A DNA stretch of 64,000 bases, from NCBI RefSeq assembly GCF_901709675.1, contig NC_051095.1, positions 21,079,956-21,143,955 on the forward strand, given 5' to 3'. The notes under the pieces were generated by a model, which was given only the letters and a program-made list of their open reading frames with translations, searched no databases and had not been told where the DNA came from. Made by a program: the position numbers and the translations under genes. Below, piece after piece: positions 1-10,995 of the stretch (position 1 is the first letter of the stretch; each line of letters begins with the position of its first letter). The stretch comes from Syngnathus acus. Lineage: Eukaryota; Chordata; Actinopteri; Syngnathiformes; Syngnathidae.

Positions 1-75
1 CAAAATCTTATGACAAGCTTTTATGTCTGCTGAATGCAGATTTTTGAAATCATGTAGAATTACAGCAAAAAGACG

Positions 76-838
76 ACCGTAATTTCCGGACTATAAGACG
101 CACCTGATTATTAGCCTCCTGTGCACTGAAACCATTGAAGTCTTCCTCCTCAGTGTTGGATTGGAATAGCGTCAAATATACTTCGCCACACACTTTCTCA
201 GTCTCTCTTTTGTTGTCGCTTTTATGCATTTCTTCTAGTATTTTCCATGATGAGGATCTGTTCATGCTAATTTTATTCATGCACAAAGCGCTAAGTTACA
301 TTAAACTAGCGCGCTACACGTATGGCTCCAGAGTGGACGTAACCGGGAAATAAAGGAAAGGGTGACACAACAAGATGACACCAACAATAGCCCAGTGCCC
401 CCTAGTGACCAGAAGAAACCTCAACAGTGCATGAGCGGCTCTATTTCCTTAGTTAAGAGCCAAATCAACTGCCTTTAGTTTAAAAGCGGCATCATATGCA
501 TTTCTTTTGTCCCGCATAATGAGGGTTTGTGTATAAAACCTTCCTTTCTTCAGTAATGTCCATCTGGATCTCGTTCTGCCTCTCCTTTGTGTCAATTATA
601 CGGCACTATTTGCCTGAGATGGACATGCGATCAATACACCAGTCTTCTCCCCAGTGTCTGTGTCACATATCCCTCCGCCCAGCAAAGCGGTGCCGCACAA
701 CAGCCTTTTTACGAGCGTATAAGTGTATTAATCATCACAAAAATCACGAAAAAGCCATAGATAGGCCACACCGGACGACAAGCCGCAGGGTTCAAAACTT
801 GAGGAAAAAGTAGCAGCTTATAGTCCGGAAATTACGGT
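76..838. mobile_element. Non-autonomous DNA transposon, TATAAGGCGC terminal-repeat family, copy 1
   Basis: The left end reads accgtaatttccggactata and the right end is its reverse complement, ending ggaaattacggt. Inside the left end the motif continues as ataagacgcacc. The interior (about 700 bp) has no recognisable transposase. The same ends recur at 7325-8186, 12364-12764 and, one-sided, near 41150, so this is a dispersed family. I do not assign a superfamily. I could not see a clear target-site duplication. Confidence 0.8.
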
Positions 839-1924
839 AATAAATATTTCTTATATTTAGCAATAGTATGACAATTTACTGCCAAATCAGCAGTCTGTCA
901 CTTGTAAATTTTACACATCACCCCTGCCAAATTTGAATGATAAAAAAAAAAAAGGCAAGTATAAAAAGTGAGGCTTCAAAAAAGTGAAAAATCAAAATCG
1001 ACCAAACAGATTGATGTCATGGTACTTGTATTTAATGTGTTTGAGTACAGAGGCTTGGTGATTAAATGCACGCTTTGATGAACTGCAATGTTTCGGTTTG
1101 TTGTTCCAAAATCACTGAGGTGTGGAAAGCAACGGTTTGCATAGCAATGATGAAGGCCTGTAACACTATCCAGTCATCAAAGACTGGAAAATGGTGGCAA
1201 AGTTGAGCTTTGGTGCTCGTCCGCAAACCCGGATTTCAACAAATCGGCCGAGTATAAAGAACTCACATAATTAAGAGTATTGATGGTATATGCCCTCTTG
1301 CACCGACGAGAAAGCTTTGTCTTTTTATGTTTCCCATTCTATTTCACCGATGAGACGGTTATATATTTTGATGGCGCTCACTGTCACATCAGCTCATGCA
1401 GTTCTCATTTTTATCATTGATGTTCAAAACAAAGTACTTGACCATATTGCACAACAAAAAAACATGAATGTACCAACTTCATAGAACGTGTTGCGGACAT
1501 TAAATTCCCTTTGTAGATTTGTGCAATGTGCTCTATAATTGAGCACAGGTTGAATGCATTAGAAAATCCTTGCTCACACAGCCTCTTTGGAATTTGGATT
1601 TGTACTGGATATTTAGTCTTGTCTGTGGCTTATCTGAACTTCAATCCATAATTTGTTCAAGCAAATAAATTATGGCTATTTCTTGTATTGTGATTTTTGT
1701 TGTACCCTGTGATGTAAATAGAGCTTTTAGCCCATGTTTGATGTACACTAGTGTATAAAGCAAAATATTTGAAAGTGGATGCATGTTCGTAAAAGGCAGT
1801 AGCAGTCTTAAAATTGTTGCTTTTCGGTGGGATCTGTCGTCACGTTTCTGTGTCAATGTTGTCTTTTGATGACAAATACTGTTATAGATGGAAGACGAAA
1901 CCGTCATCTGGTCTGCTCGCTTTT

Positions 1925-1928
<4 letters not shown>

Positions 1929-1990
<62 letters not shown>

Positions 1991-1992
1991 AC
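1929..1992. repeat. (CA)n microsatellite
   Basis: A nearly pure AC dinucleotide run of about 60 bp with one interruption (caaac) near its right end. It creates cysteine/valine or threonine/histidine open frames on both strands that are not genes. Confidence 0.95.
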
Positions 1993-2521
1993 AGCCTCAA
2001 TTGTTCTTCCAACTAATTATATTCATGAGGGTACAGACTCAGAGTGGAGCTACAACTGTTTTAGTGAGGCCAGCCCTGTTAAATTTTAAATTGTGAAATA
2101 AAGGAAAACATGACAGCTCCATCTGAGCGATGAAATGAATGACAGCTCCAGTACAGCTGTGATTTGTTCCACCCATGGACCCTCTTAAGGGCTTTGCTGA
2201 TCTAGGATCAGTAGTTAGGTCGTCCAGCTAATCCTGGCTCAGCATAGAGAACAACAGATAAACGCTGCCTGATGTGTGTAGATACTGCTATATGAACAAA
2301 TTCTGTTTATCCAAAGCCAAAGCTTCGGGGAGATAGAAATGATCTGCTTGGCTTGAACAAAAGCATTCAAAAGTTGAATTTGATTAGACTGAGACTTAAG
2401 CTCGACTGACTTTCAGTCAATAGGTTTCTTTCAAGAGTTTGGACATGAGTTTGGCATGTCTTTCTGGTCTAAATAATAACTGCGTGCACGTTGCTCTGTG
2501 TGTGGCTGCTTGTCTCCGCAG

Positions 2522-2700
2522 CCATCCGAGGCTTCTCCCCGCAGCATCGGATCAGCAGTTTCGAGGAGGCCAAAGGTCTGGACCGAATCAACGAGAGAAT
2601 GCCGCCGCGACGTGACGCCATCAACAGTGTGGGCCTGTCAATGGGCCGCATGAATATGGGAGAGCCCAATGGGACGGATAGCAACAGCAATATACAGTGA
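2522..2700 (+). CDS. ppp3ca: Calcineurin A alpha (PPP3CA), C-terminal coding exon
   Basis: This exon encodes the last 58 residues of the catalytic A subunit of calcineurin, the Ca2+/calmodulin-dependent Ser/Thr phosphatase that dephosphorylates NFAT and other targets in the cytosol. It follows a consensus acceptor and begins in the middle of a codon (2 nt, then ATC). It opens with IRGFSPQH. The autoinhibitory segment comes next ([20 protein letters not shown]), which in calcineurin occupies the active site until calmodulin binds. This matches human PPP3CA except for conservative changes such as R for K. The tail ends [10 protein letters not shown], like the alpha isoform (human ...SSNIQ) and unlike the beta and gamma isoforms. 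The middle of the tail is divergent, as expected for a disordered region. Earlier exons lie outside the window. Isoform identity is supported by the neighbouring ddit4l, as on human 4q24. Confidence 0.95.
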
Positions 2701-4449
2701 CGGATGCGTACTGTCACACGGCCAGGAACACTTGCTGCAGTTACGACACCCTTATAGCGCCACCCTGACAGATATCTGTACATAGACATACTCAATACGC
2801 AAAACACTCAGATGCAGTATTTCAAATACACATACAAACTCACGTGATTATCTACCCCTTCTCTTTGCTGTATGTAAAGGCTTAAGTGTGAGCCGGACTT
2901 GACAAAGTCTTATCTATCAAGAGAAGTCCAACTCCCTTGTACCTGCACGACAACAACAAGGACAGTGGAACGTGGCTACTATCCGCTGTGCATGTCGGCG
3001 ATTGCCAGCAGGTGGACGGCGTCATGCGGCCGTGTTGACGAAGAGCGAGTGGGTTCGAGGTGCGACCACCGCGTCTAATCGTGTTCCTGTTTGCATCCAA
3101 AAGCGAGAAATGGAACCAAACTTACTATGTTTTTAGGGGATTGCTGATATGCTTTAACAGTGTCCATGCAGTTATATTTGACAAATGTGTCTTCACCAAG
3201 ATGGAGATGGAAAGAAAAAAAACGACGGAGATCCGCAAAGATAATCGCAGCTGCAGTCGTCCTCTTCTGTTAGTGTGGGGAGGAGATTCCCATTTGCTTT
3301 TGTAGCACAACACCTCCACCCAGTTAGAGTGGAGGCCCACACACCCCTTCTGGTCTCAGGCTAACTAGCTCTCGAGGGGGAAAAAAAACTCTCTTGAGTT
3401 TTGGTAAGTAAACAGCATACTTGGAACGTTTATATTGGCCGCATAGCAGAAAAAGAATGCGAGAGGGGGCAGTGGTTGAAATGTGAAGTCATTGTAATCT
3501 AATTCCCCGTCCACAAGCCTCTTGCTACCAAACGACAGTGACGGCCAACAATCTCTGAAGTAGGACATTCTGTTTTGCAGAAGAAACGTACTCTTCAGCT
3601 GTCAAGATGAGACGTCAGAGGAAAATATCTTTGTAAAGCATTTCTATTATTGCATCAGTGCATGCACAGTTAAGTTATTTGAGAATAATGTGAATTATAT
3701 TTGTGCTCTGTGTTTCACAATAGTAGGAATTCTTTTCTTCTGTTTTTTTCTGGTCAATAAGAGGATTAATGAAAAACTTATTTTGCACATAATGTTAATT
3801 TGCTTTTTTGTATCACTTTGTGTTATATTATGATTACTTTCCTTCCCGGTACTTTTCATCCCCTCCTATCCGTTTCTTTCGGCGCTGTACAGAATGACAG
3901 TACACTTTGAATCAAAGGTGTGGAATCCACATCCAATACTTTGTTCTTTGTCAATGTACAGGAATCGTTTTTAATCAAATACAAATTAGTATCGAATGGC
4001 CACACTATACACAAAGGCAAAGGCATTCGGGCAGCCAAAAGCATGATTGCATGGTTAAAAAAAAAAACGGGGGGAAAAAAAGGAAAGAATTGTGCAGTTC
4101 AAAGTCAAAAGCAGCTAGACATATTTTAACAGAATAAGCCAATTATGTTGCTGTGACAATTTAAAGGAGAACAGTGTACTCTCATACATCGTGATTCCTC
4201 TTGTTATTTGATATTTATGGTTCGATGATTATTATATTTATGATGAACATTACTCTTAATATTTAAACCTCTCTCTCTCCCCATCTTTCTCGCTCACGCT
4301 TTTGGTTTCAATTTCCCAGTCACTAACACTATAAGCATGCCCAATGGGACGATCCACTTTTTTTACTCTTGAATAAAATATGCATGAACCTTTGGCATTG
4401 ATATTGAACCTTTATTTCTTCAAGGCAGCAAAGGAAACACACACACACA

Positions 4450-4480
<31 letters not shown>

Positions 4481-5835
4481 TTATACACACATACACTTAC
4501 CTTGAATTCAAATACACTGACTGACATTGTTCATTTATGTCAATAATCACCATTCCTGGGACAAATTGTTGTTGTTGGCTTGTGCATTGGGGATCGCCAA
4601 AGCGAGTAACCAACATAAATTTGTTTTTCACAGTTTTTGCACGAGAGGCACTTCTTGACCTAGCGGCTAGCACACACCCATTTTTTTAAATCCAATCTTG
4701 GCTAAGCCATGCCATTTATACAAAGGGGCAAACAGCATGTGCCACTACAATGCAAGTTTGTAAAGTACAAAACTTGTACACTGCAGTTTCCACAATAGGG
4801 AAGGTTTTATGACAAGCTGTCAAAAGTGCAAATGGAATGAATCATGGAGAAAATTAATACACCATAGCCAACAGACCAACATGACTGTTCGCGTCCTCTT
4901 TTTTCAGGATATACATCGCAAACATTGTTGGGGGACCGATACAAAAATGAAAAGCACAACCGTGTATCTTAATAAGTACAGAAATTCACCTCAGAAGGCA
5001 CATGACACCACACCTGTTTGTCAGACTGCAACTCTTCTGTAAGGTTGCATTAGACATGCTTGAGGGCCCAATTTTATGCAATATAATATCAATGTAATAT
5101 AACATAAATGAATAAATTTGGACCTCATTTGGCACTATGCTTGTTCATCAACTAGCTAAGGAAGTTACAGTGCCAAATATGGAGACCCAAATATTTGAAG
5201 GTAGTGTTTGTTATGAGCAGCCCCTCCAAGGAATCCAAAACGCTTGGCTACCCTGAACTGTTGTTTGGTACACAGGCACAAATAACAATCAGGACCCCAA
5301 CAAACGCTGAGCTGCAGATGCACGAGTTCGCTTAGGGATGACTACTGAGACAGGTCAGACTTGTTCTCCCCCAATCATTACATTGTAAGCGGCTGGCATC
5401 AGCTGACATGCTGGCGCTATTCTAACAATGAGTGTCAGTGTTTGGGAATGAACTAAACAAGCCAGTTTAATCATTCTATTTGTGATATGGCATGACTGTA
5501 GTGTTGAGATTTTGTTTTGGAATAGGGTTTTTAAAAACATTAATTATGATCCACGCCCATGGAAAAAGCCTCCATGATGACATAGGGGCAGTTTGTACTG
5601 CACTAGTCATATTTTGAAAAGCAAACTCTAGAAGTTTCATGCACGCCTTGATGAACATGTTTCATGACATTGTTTATTTCTGGCAGCTACAGCAGGCTCT
5701 TGTTTTTGCCATTCGAGACATTTCTGCATAAATAATTTGTTGTTCGAGTGGGCGCATGTCTTTTTACCCTGCCGTTCACTTTGTGCTTTAAATGTTTGTA
5801 TGAAGTGCGAAATAAAACTTGATTGTTTGATGAGG
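2701..5835 (+). other. ppp3ca: Presumed 3'UTR of ppp3ca
   Basis: Sequence after the ppp3ca stop with no open frame of interest. It is AT-rich with a CA repeat at about 4437-4480. Candidate polyadenylation signals are aataaa at 4372-4377 and at 5811-5816; the second sits in a typical 3'-end context (tgcgaaataaaacttg). The 3' end is an inference; transcript data would settle it. Confidence 0.45.
4437..4480. repeat. (CA)n microsatellite
   Basis: An AC dinucleotide run with a short GC interruption (acgcgcac), followed by degenerate TA/CA sequence to about 4500. Confidence 0.9.
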
Positions 5836-7235
5836 ATTTTTACATTTATAATTGTAAAAAAAACAACCACTATGTCTCAACCACCACTCTTTATTGTACG
5901 TATCTTTGTATTTGGTAAATTTCCCTGTAATTCTCTGAGAAAAACAACTTTTCCACTTCATCGTTGATGGGCGCAAGTGACGTCAAAGAGGGAAAATTTT
6001 CACAACCGGTGACTCAGCAGTCTGGTGCTTCTGTTATGAACTTCCTGATTGTATAGAAATGTTAGGTAAGTAATAATTTCCTCACCAAACGTTTAGTGAA
6101 GCGTCACTGAAAGCTGCCATGATGCAAAAGTGACACTGGCAGTTAGTTGGGAGGTGCCTTAAAGACAATTTCGTATGAGTCGAACATTTTTATAGTTAAA
6201 GTAGAGTACCATAAAACACACTGTAAGGAGTTAATGAATATAATTCGTGAGTTAGTCAATTGTGAATAAGGCAAAGCTCACATCACAAGTCTGGACCTGC
6301 TGGGGTCATACGATTGCAGTCTCATCGCCACTTTGTGCGGAGATGATTGTAAAGTACAATGGCAATATTATCAAAGTAGTTAATTTAAAAAAAAGTGTTT
6401 AAACAGCTGTTTAAAACTTGTCAATTGTATCATTGTTGTTGTTTAAACAAAAGCCTTTATCTTCAAAGTATTGAATCATAGGCGTTATTACTATTTTGAA
6501 CAAGCCAGGAAGCCGCTTTTTTAGCAGTCGCTAGAAGGATGTTGGAAATGTAGTCAACAGGTCGGAGGCAAAAATAGGATAACCAAACAGGAGATTATGG
6601 GATGTGGAGAGGCGAGATTTGCAGAGCTAGAGTTGGAGCTGAAGATGCAGAAAACAGGGAGAGATGGAAGAGGATTAATTGCTGTGGTGACTCCTGGATA
6701 AACAAAGAAGATCCATTACAATCACTTTTGTACTGTTGAACTATTCATTGTTAAATAGTATCACCGAACTCAGGCATTGTCAAAACTTGGTTAATTTTAC
6801 ATTTTTTCAGAAATCTATACGATTGGTCAGTCCTCAATTGTTTTTGTCTTGTTTTCTTTTTTCTCTCTACAATTTATTGACCAATCCAAAGTGTAGAAAG
6901 TGGCTTGCTCACTTTGAAGATGTAATGTTTACAGTTGGATAAACATGCTGCTATTTAGTATCTCCTGAACATTGATTATTTTGGATGTACAGTGATATGC
7001 TTGATATAAAATTGGAGGACATTTTAAGTCCCTCCATCCCCAAAACGTGAACTTGTGACAAAAAGTGAGAGTAGCTGTTGCCTTATGTAGGCATTGTTGC
7101 ATCACAATATTTTCTCAGGGCGTCCACAAAGTCTCTTGACAATTTGTTAGATAAGTGGTTATCAACGTTTTTACAGTACACACATTGTATTTGTGTACTT
7201 CAGGTTCCCTGTTGCTGAATTACTGTAGTTTCTGT
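5836..7235. other. Intergenic, no gene seen
   Basis: AT-rich sequence between the presumed ppp3ca 3' end and the composite transposon. I see no exon with splice signals, no RNA gene and no obvious repeat; the short open frames lack recognisable similarity. Confidence 0.5.
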
Positions 7236-7324
7236 TAGTGTTGGCTCGTGAGTGAACGATTCGTTCAAAAGAACGTTTTCTTTTCCCAGTGAACGAGAGT
7301 GAACGAATCACTTCCTAAAGTGAT

Positions 7325-8186
7325 TACCGTATTTTCCGCCCTAAAAGGCGCACCGGATTATAAGGCGCACCTTCAATGAACGGCCCATTTTAAAACTTTG
7401 TCCATATATAAGGCGCACCGGATTATAAGGCGCATAAAATAGAAGCTATACTGCAACAAACTGAGGTTGACTAGGGTTGCGGTATGCATCCACTAGCCAA
7501 TAACCAACGAGCCCTCTGTAAACAATCGCGTTTCTCAAACGATCTCCTATAAAATGATCGGAACTGACTAAAGTTCGATCTAACGCATTGGTACTACTTA
7601 CCTATGTTTCCCTTCCATATCGATCCGTAGATTTACTCGAAACATTAACAGAGCAGCCTATTTTGACATGAAATAGCCTCGTACGTATAGCAGCTATCGT
7701 TATAGCATTAGCCATCCGCAAAGTCCCACGAGCCTCAGCTCGCAATCTCCCATGAGCCTCAGCAAAGTGTAAACAATCGCGTTTCTCAAACGATCTCCGA
7801 TAAAATGATCGGAACTGACTAAAGTTCGATCTAACACATTGGTACTGCTTACCTATGTTTCCCTTCCATATCAATCCGTAAATTTACTCGAAACATTAAC
7901 GGAGCAGCCTATTTTGAAATGAAATAGCCTCGCGGGTACAACAGCTATTCGGTGACGCCCCCTGACTACAGTTGCCGTAATGTTGGGAAGCGATGCGACC
8001 TTGTAATTTACTAGTCGTACTAAAACGTACTGAAACATTTTGGCAGAGCACTGTGTACAACCAGTATGGATCAACAAATTCATCAATTGATCCATATATA
8101 AGGCGCACTGGACTATAAGGCGCACTGTCGGCTTTTGAGAAAATTTTAGGTTTTTAGGTGCGCCTTTTAGGGCGGAAAATATGGTA
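7325..8186. mobile_element. Nested TATAAGGCGC-family element, copy 2
   Basis: Begins accgtattttccgccctaaa and ends with the near-complement (ttagggcggaaaatatggt). It carries repeated ataaggcgcacc motifs near both ends. It sits inside the left arm of the 7236-9176 transposon: the intact right arm shows what the uninterrupted sequence looked like, with the break between gtgatt and attctttttt. It contains an internal tandem duplication (7518-7690 and 7769-7940). Open frames within it follow that duplication and show no known domain. Confidence 0.85.
7518..7940. repeat. Tandem duplication, 251-bp spacing, inside the nested element
   Basis: Two copies of about 170 bp, both starting gtaaacaatcgcgtttctc, begin at 7518 and 7769. 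Both continue through gatcggaactgactaaag and tttactcgaaacattaac with few substitutions. The two similar protein-like frames on the minus strand here arise from this duplication. Confidence 0.85.
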
Positions 8187-9176
8187 ATTCTTTTTTCAGT
8201 TCATATGACTTCAACCAGTAGGTGTCGGTAATGTGCATTGAAGCTGGTGCCACCTCGCCGTAAAACAAAACGAAGAAGAAAATGACGTAACTTCCCGTTC
8301 ACGAACGAGTCGTGAATTGCATTTCCTGTTCACCAACTGAACGGATCTGTGAGTGAACGAGTGAGTGAGTGATTTGCATTTCCAGTTCATCGCGAGAACG
8401 GAGCAGTGAGGGAACGAATCCTGACTTTCCCGTTCGCGAACGAGTTAATGGGGGAACTGCCTTCCCGTGCAGTCAGTGAACATGTTGCGTCTCCTGGTGT
8501 GAACTATGTAAGCCAGAATGTAGATTTACGATTTGCCAAGTAAAGAAAGAACCACTCACTGAAACACCACTTTTACGCACGTTTTCTCCAAGCTAACGGC
8601 TAACTTTATTGCATGAAGGAATGCGCCGTTATGCAACAACGGGGAGATTATTCTTTTTGGGTAATCTTGATTTTATAACACTTATAGTAGTTTTTAAATA
8701 ACGTGTATGCATATATACGCCCAAATATTGTTATCCAATATATCTACAGCAATTTCACATTAGATTGCTGGTTTGAAATTTACTTTTAATATTATTATTA
8801 TTATTTTTAAATAAACATTTGTTAAAACTTGTCTGGTGTTTTATTCCTTGTTTTTATATTCGCCAATTAAAACATAAAAATCAGACATTTGGTTTATATG
8901 ACAATATGTGTTTTACGTTGTTATATGAGTTGGTGTCCCCCAAAATAACAAATGTTGGCTTTACGGATTTTTTTTCCAACCTTTTATTCAAACACAAATG
9001 CATTCGGTATAATAACACCATCAACTACAATCCAACAAATACAAAATTAAAACATCAATGTACCGACACCTACTGGTTGAAGTCATATGAACTGAAAAAA
9101 GAATGAATCACTTTAGGAAGTGATTCGTTCACTCTCGTTCACTGGAAAAAATAATTCGTTCTTACGAGCCAATACT

Positions 9177-9688
9177 ATTTTGTACTTACCCAACGCGCGC
9201 CGAACAAAATACTGAGCGGATAAGAATGACTCGAAGTGAAAGCAGGGTGACCGCCGAGCTCGCCACGATTGGGAACACATCGACTCCCCAACCCTGCGAA
9301 ACATGAATGTGCTAACGCTTGTCAAACTTCTCCCCGCGGCACTATCCGCATTGCATTGCGCGCTTCTCTCAACAGGGGGTAAAAATAAGGCAGTAACTTT
9401 TTAGAAGTGTAGCAAGTTTTTTTTTCTTTTTTGTTATTTACTTGTCTAGGCTGTTCTAAAACACCAGCTCGTATGCTTGATACATATTAGATGAGGTAAA
9501 AAATAAAATAAAATAAAAAGTCCCGTCATTTACTTCATATGGTGTACCGGCACAAAAGTTTGCAGTGCTGAGGACATGTGGAGCCATAGAACGAAGTTAT
9601 TTCAAAGCACCGATGGCCGAGCGGTTGGGGAAATTGTTTCGTGCGACTTGACACCTTGCTGTAAGGTCCTGCCAAATTGCGTGAGACG
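9177..9688. other. Upstream flank of ddit4l
   Basis: Short flank between the transposon end and the ddit4l proximal promoter. No exon is visible. A tRNA-like A box (tggccgagcgg, around 9610) occurs here but has no correctly spaced partner. Confidence 0.5.
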
Positions 9689-9703
9689 CTTCGGGAACGT
9701 TCG
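9689..9703 (+). promoter_or_regulatory. Heat-shock-element match upstream of ddit4l
   Basis: The sequence TTCggGAAcgTTC (9690-9702) has three perfectly spaced inverted nTTCn/nGAAn units, with another GAA at 9707-9709. This is the HSF1 binding consensus. It lies about 70 bp upstream of the TATA-like box. Heat/proteotoxic control of the gene is an inference. Confidence 0.5.
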
Positions 9704-9713
9704 ACAGAACCGA

Positions 9714-9725
9714 AGCCCCGCCCAC
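9714..9725 (+). promoter_or_regulatory. GC box (Sp1-type) in the ddit4l promoter
   Basis: gccccgccca is the complement of the Sp1 consensus core GGGCGG. It lies about 40 bp upstream of the TATA-like box. Confidence 0.45.
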
Positions 9726-9740
9726 AGTCGCGAGCTCAGC

Positions 9741-9749
9741 TGATGCAAC
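9741..9749 (+). promoter_or_regulatory. C/EBP-ATF response element (ATF4-type) in the ddit4l promoter
   Basis: TGATGCAAC matches the CARE/AARE consensus TGATGNAAN bound by ATF4-C/EBP heterodimers. It lies 12 bp upstream of the TATA-like box. The DDIT4 family is known to be induced by the integrated stress response, which makes this match plausible, but binding is not shown. Confidence 0.5.
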
Positions 9750-9761
9750 TAAGTCCTCCGC

Positions 9762-9768
9762 GATAAAA
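9762..9768 (+). promoter_or_regulatory. TATA-like box of ddit4l
   Basis: gataaaag is followed by GC-rich sequence and, about 120 bp later, by the start codon at 9884. This would place transcription start near 9790-9795. Confidence 0.55.
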
Positions 9769-9883
9769 GCTCGCCCGCTCACATCAGCAGTAATGCCGTC
9801 TTGACGCCGCTCAAATAATATATGGAGAAAACTTTAAGCAAACGTCCGGACGAGCTACCGGAATTGTACAAACGGGAATCACT

Positions 9884-10995
9884 ATGGTCGATACCGCGGC
9901 ACTTCTATTTGGAAAACAGGTGCCCGTCTTGGGAGAGGAAGAAAGTGTCACGGACATTATAGGAACATACTTTTTCAGGCTCGCATCCCTGCGTCAAGAA
10001 GAAGAAAAAGACACTTTGCTCCGACGGGGAAGCGTAGACAGTGGCGACGAGACCGACAGCACTTTACATTGTAAGTATACAAAATAACTTCGAATGCAAC
10101 GCGGCTATGGGCGACCTCTTCTATCCTGGGATTTACCTGGGTTGGGTAACTAGTTTATACAGTGTCGCGGAAGGAGCTGTCTGAGGCAAGCAATGCGGTT
10201 CTTGAATCAGGTGATGTCATGCTGAGCTCAGTTGCTCTCTTTTGCTGACTAACGACGAGGAACACATTTTCAATATAATAAAAGTATGTATGTACCCGTA
10301 GGTCATTCTCAGTTAAGGTTTACTGTATAACTGACTTCTAAAACTTATTTGAACAAAAGTCCTCAATTTTAATACGCAGCACCTTAGTGGGGCTAACAGA
10401 GATGAGATAAAATATTAACGAGTGATAATTCTTCAAACAGCTACTACTTTCATGCACATAAAGCAGTATCACATGTAAAGAAGCATTAAATATATTAACT
10501 CAACAGTGTTCAAAACATATATGTTGTCCTTCAGTTACCAACATGGATGCTGGTTTGGAGCACGAGGAGCAAGTCCTTCAACAAGATTTGACGCGGCGCA
10601 TCGAGCTCTGCCTGACCGAGGCCAAGGTTTCGGTGCTCCAGTGCAAGATGCTGCTTCTCCCACGCCAGATGACCACCAGGGTCGGTCGCGATGTGCTTCG
10701 CTCTTCCACAGATGAGCCGTGCGGGCTGCGGGGTGCTTCCATCAGGGTCTACGTGGAGACCAAGAATGGCCTCAAGTCTTTGGGGTGTGTTTTCCCGGAC
10801 TCAAGTGTCACCCCGACATTTGAACTGTCTGTCGTGTTTAAGGCGGACATGAATGACCGCTGGCCGCCACTCAAGCACATCTTTAAGAGCAGTAAAGTGT
10901 TAAAGCTTAGACCAGAGTACAAGCTGGTAAAGAGGAAGCTCTACTCTTCTGCCAGCCCCGTGATCCATGAGTTTAACACTCACATGAGGAGTTGA
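9884..10995 (+). CDS. ddit4l: DDIT4L (REDD2/RTP801-like), DNA-damage-inducible transcript 4-like, complete
   Basis: Two coding exons: 9884-10070 and 10535-10995, with donor att|gtaagt, acceptor ccttcag and phase 1, giving about 215 aa (human DDIT4 232, DDIT4L 193). The ATG at 9884 is the first in its frame after an upstream in-frame stop. Residues 1-62 form an acidic, low-complexity N-terminus with [12 protein letters not shown], a Ser-rich stretch like that of REDD proteins. The conserved RTP801 C-terminal domain covers about residues 90-205, with DVLR, the diagnostic EPCGLRGA (about 123), [16 protein letters not shown] and LVKRKLYSS. The protein is a cytosolic inhibitor of mTORC1 signalling acting through TSC1/2. 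The ppp3ca neighbour points to ddit4l rather than ddit4. Upstream stress elements (HSE, CARE) fit its stress inducibility. A paralogue-specific name would need a tree. Confidence 0.92.
10071..10534 (+). other. ddit4l: ddit4l intron
   Basis: A 464-bp intron bounded by gtaagtat and a pyrimidine-rich tgtccttcag. No repeat or gene is seen in it. Confidence 0.85.

Larger units (their letters stand above)
1..2521 (+). other. ppp3ca: Last intron of ppp3ca (partial), with repeats
   Basis: This stretch precedes the ppp3ca terminal exon and ends in an acceptor (tgtctccgcag). I found no coding exon in it. In particular I could not find the 30-bp alternatively spliced calcineurin exon that in mammals lies just before the terminal exon, so it is probably further upstream or absent. 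The stretch holds a 763-bp terminal-inverted-repeat element (76-838) and a long CA microsatellite (about 1929-1992). The small open frames here lie in the transposon or the microsatellite and look spurious. Confidence 0.6.
7236..9176. mobile_element. DNA transposon with long inverted repeats, interrupted by a second element
   Basis: The left end (from 7236, tagtgttggctcgtgag) and the right end (to 9176, reading inward from the other strand tagtattggctcgt) are inverted repeats built of gtgaacga and gaacgaatc motifs. The left arm is split by another transposon at 7325-8186. Its continuation (8187 to about 8240, with the motif caaccagtaggtgtcggta) pairs with 9055-9110 in the right arm, so the full terminal repeat is about 139 bp. 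The interior (8241-9050) carries more gaacgag/gtgagtga repeats and then AT-rich sequence with no transposase. The GTGAACGA style resembles hAT-type fish elements, but the flanks show no clean 8-bp duplication, so the superfamily is open. Confidence 0.85.

Noticed and set aside
529-813. 94-codon open frame
   Set aside because: It lies wholly in the non-autonomous transposon at 76-838 and has no transposase features.
1641-2096. Cys/Val-rich and Thr/His-rich open frames on both strands
   Set aside because: They are translations of the CA microsatellite.
9605-9710. Possible tRNA gene (A box tggccgagcgg, B-box-like gttcgac)
   Set aside because: Spacing of about 90 bp is too long, no acceptor stem or anticodon arm can be drawn, and the B-box-like text is part of the heat-shock element match.
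9823-9963. Upstream ATG at 9823 as the ddit4l start
   Set aside because: It is in another frame and stops after about 46 codons. It could be an upstream ORF overlapping the main start, but this is not supported.
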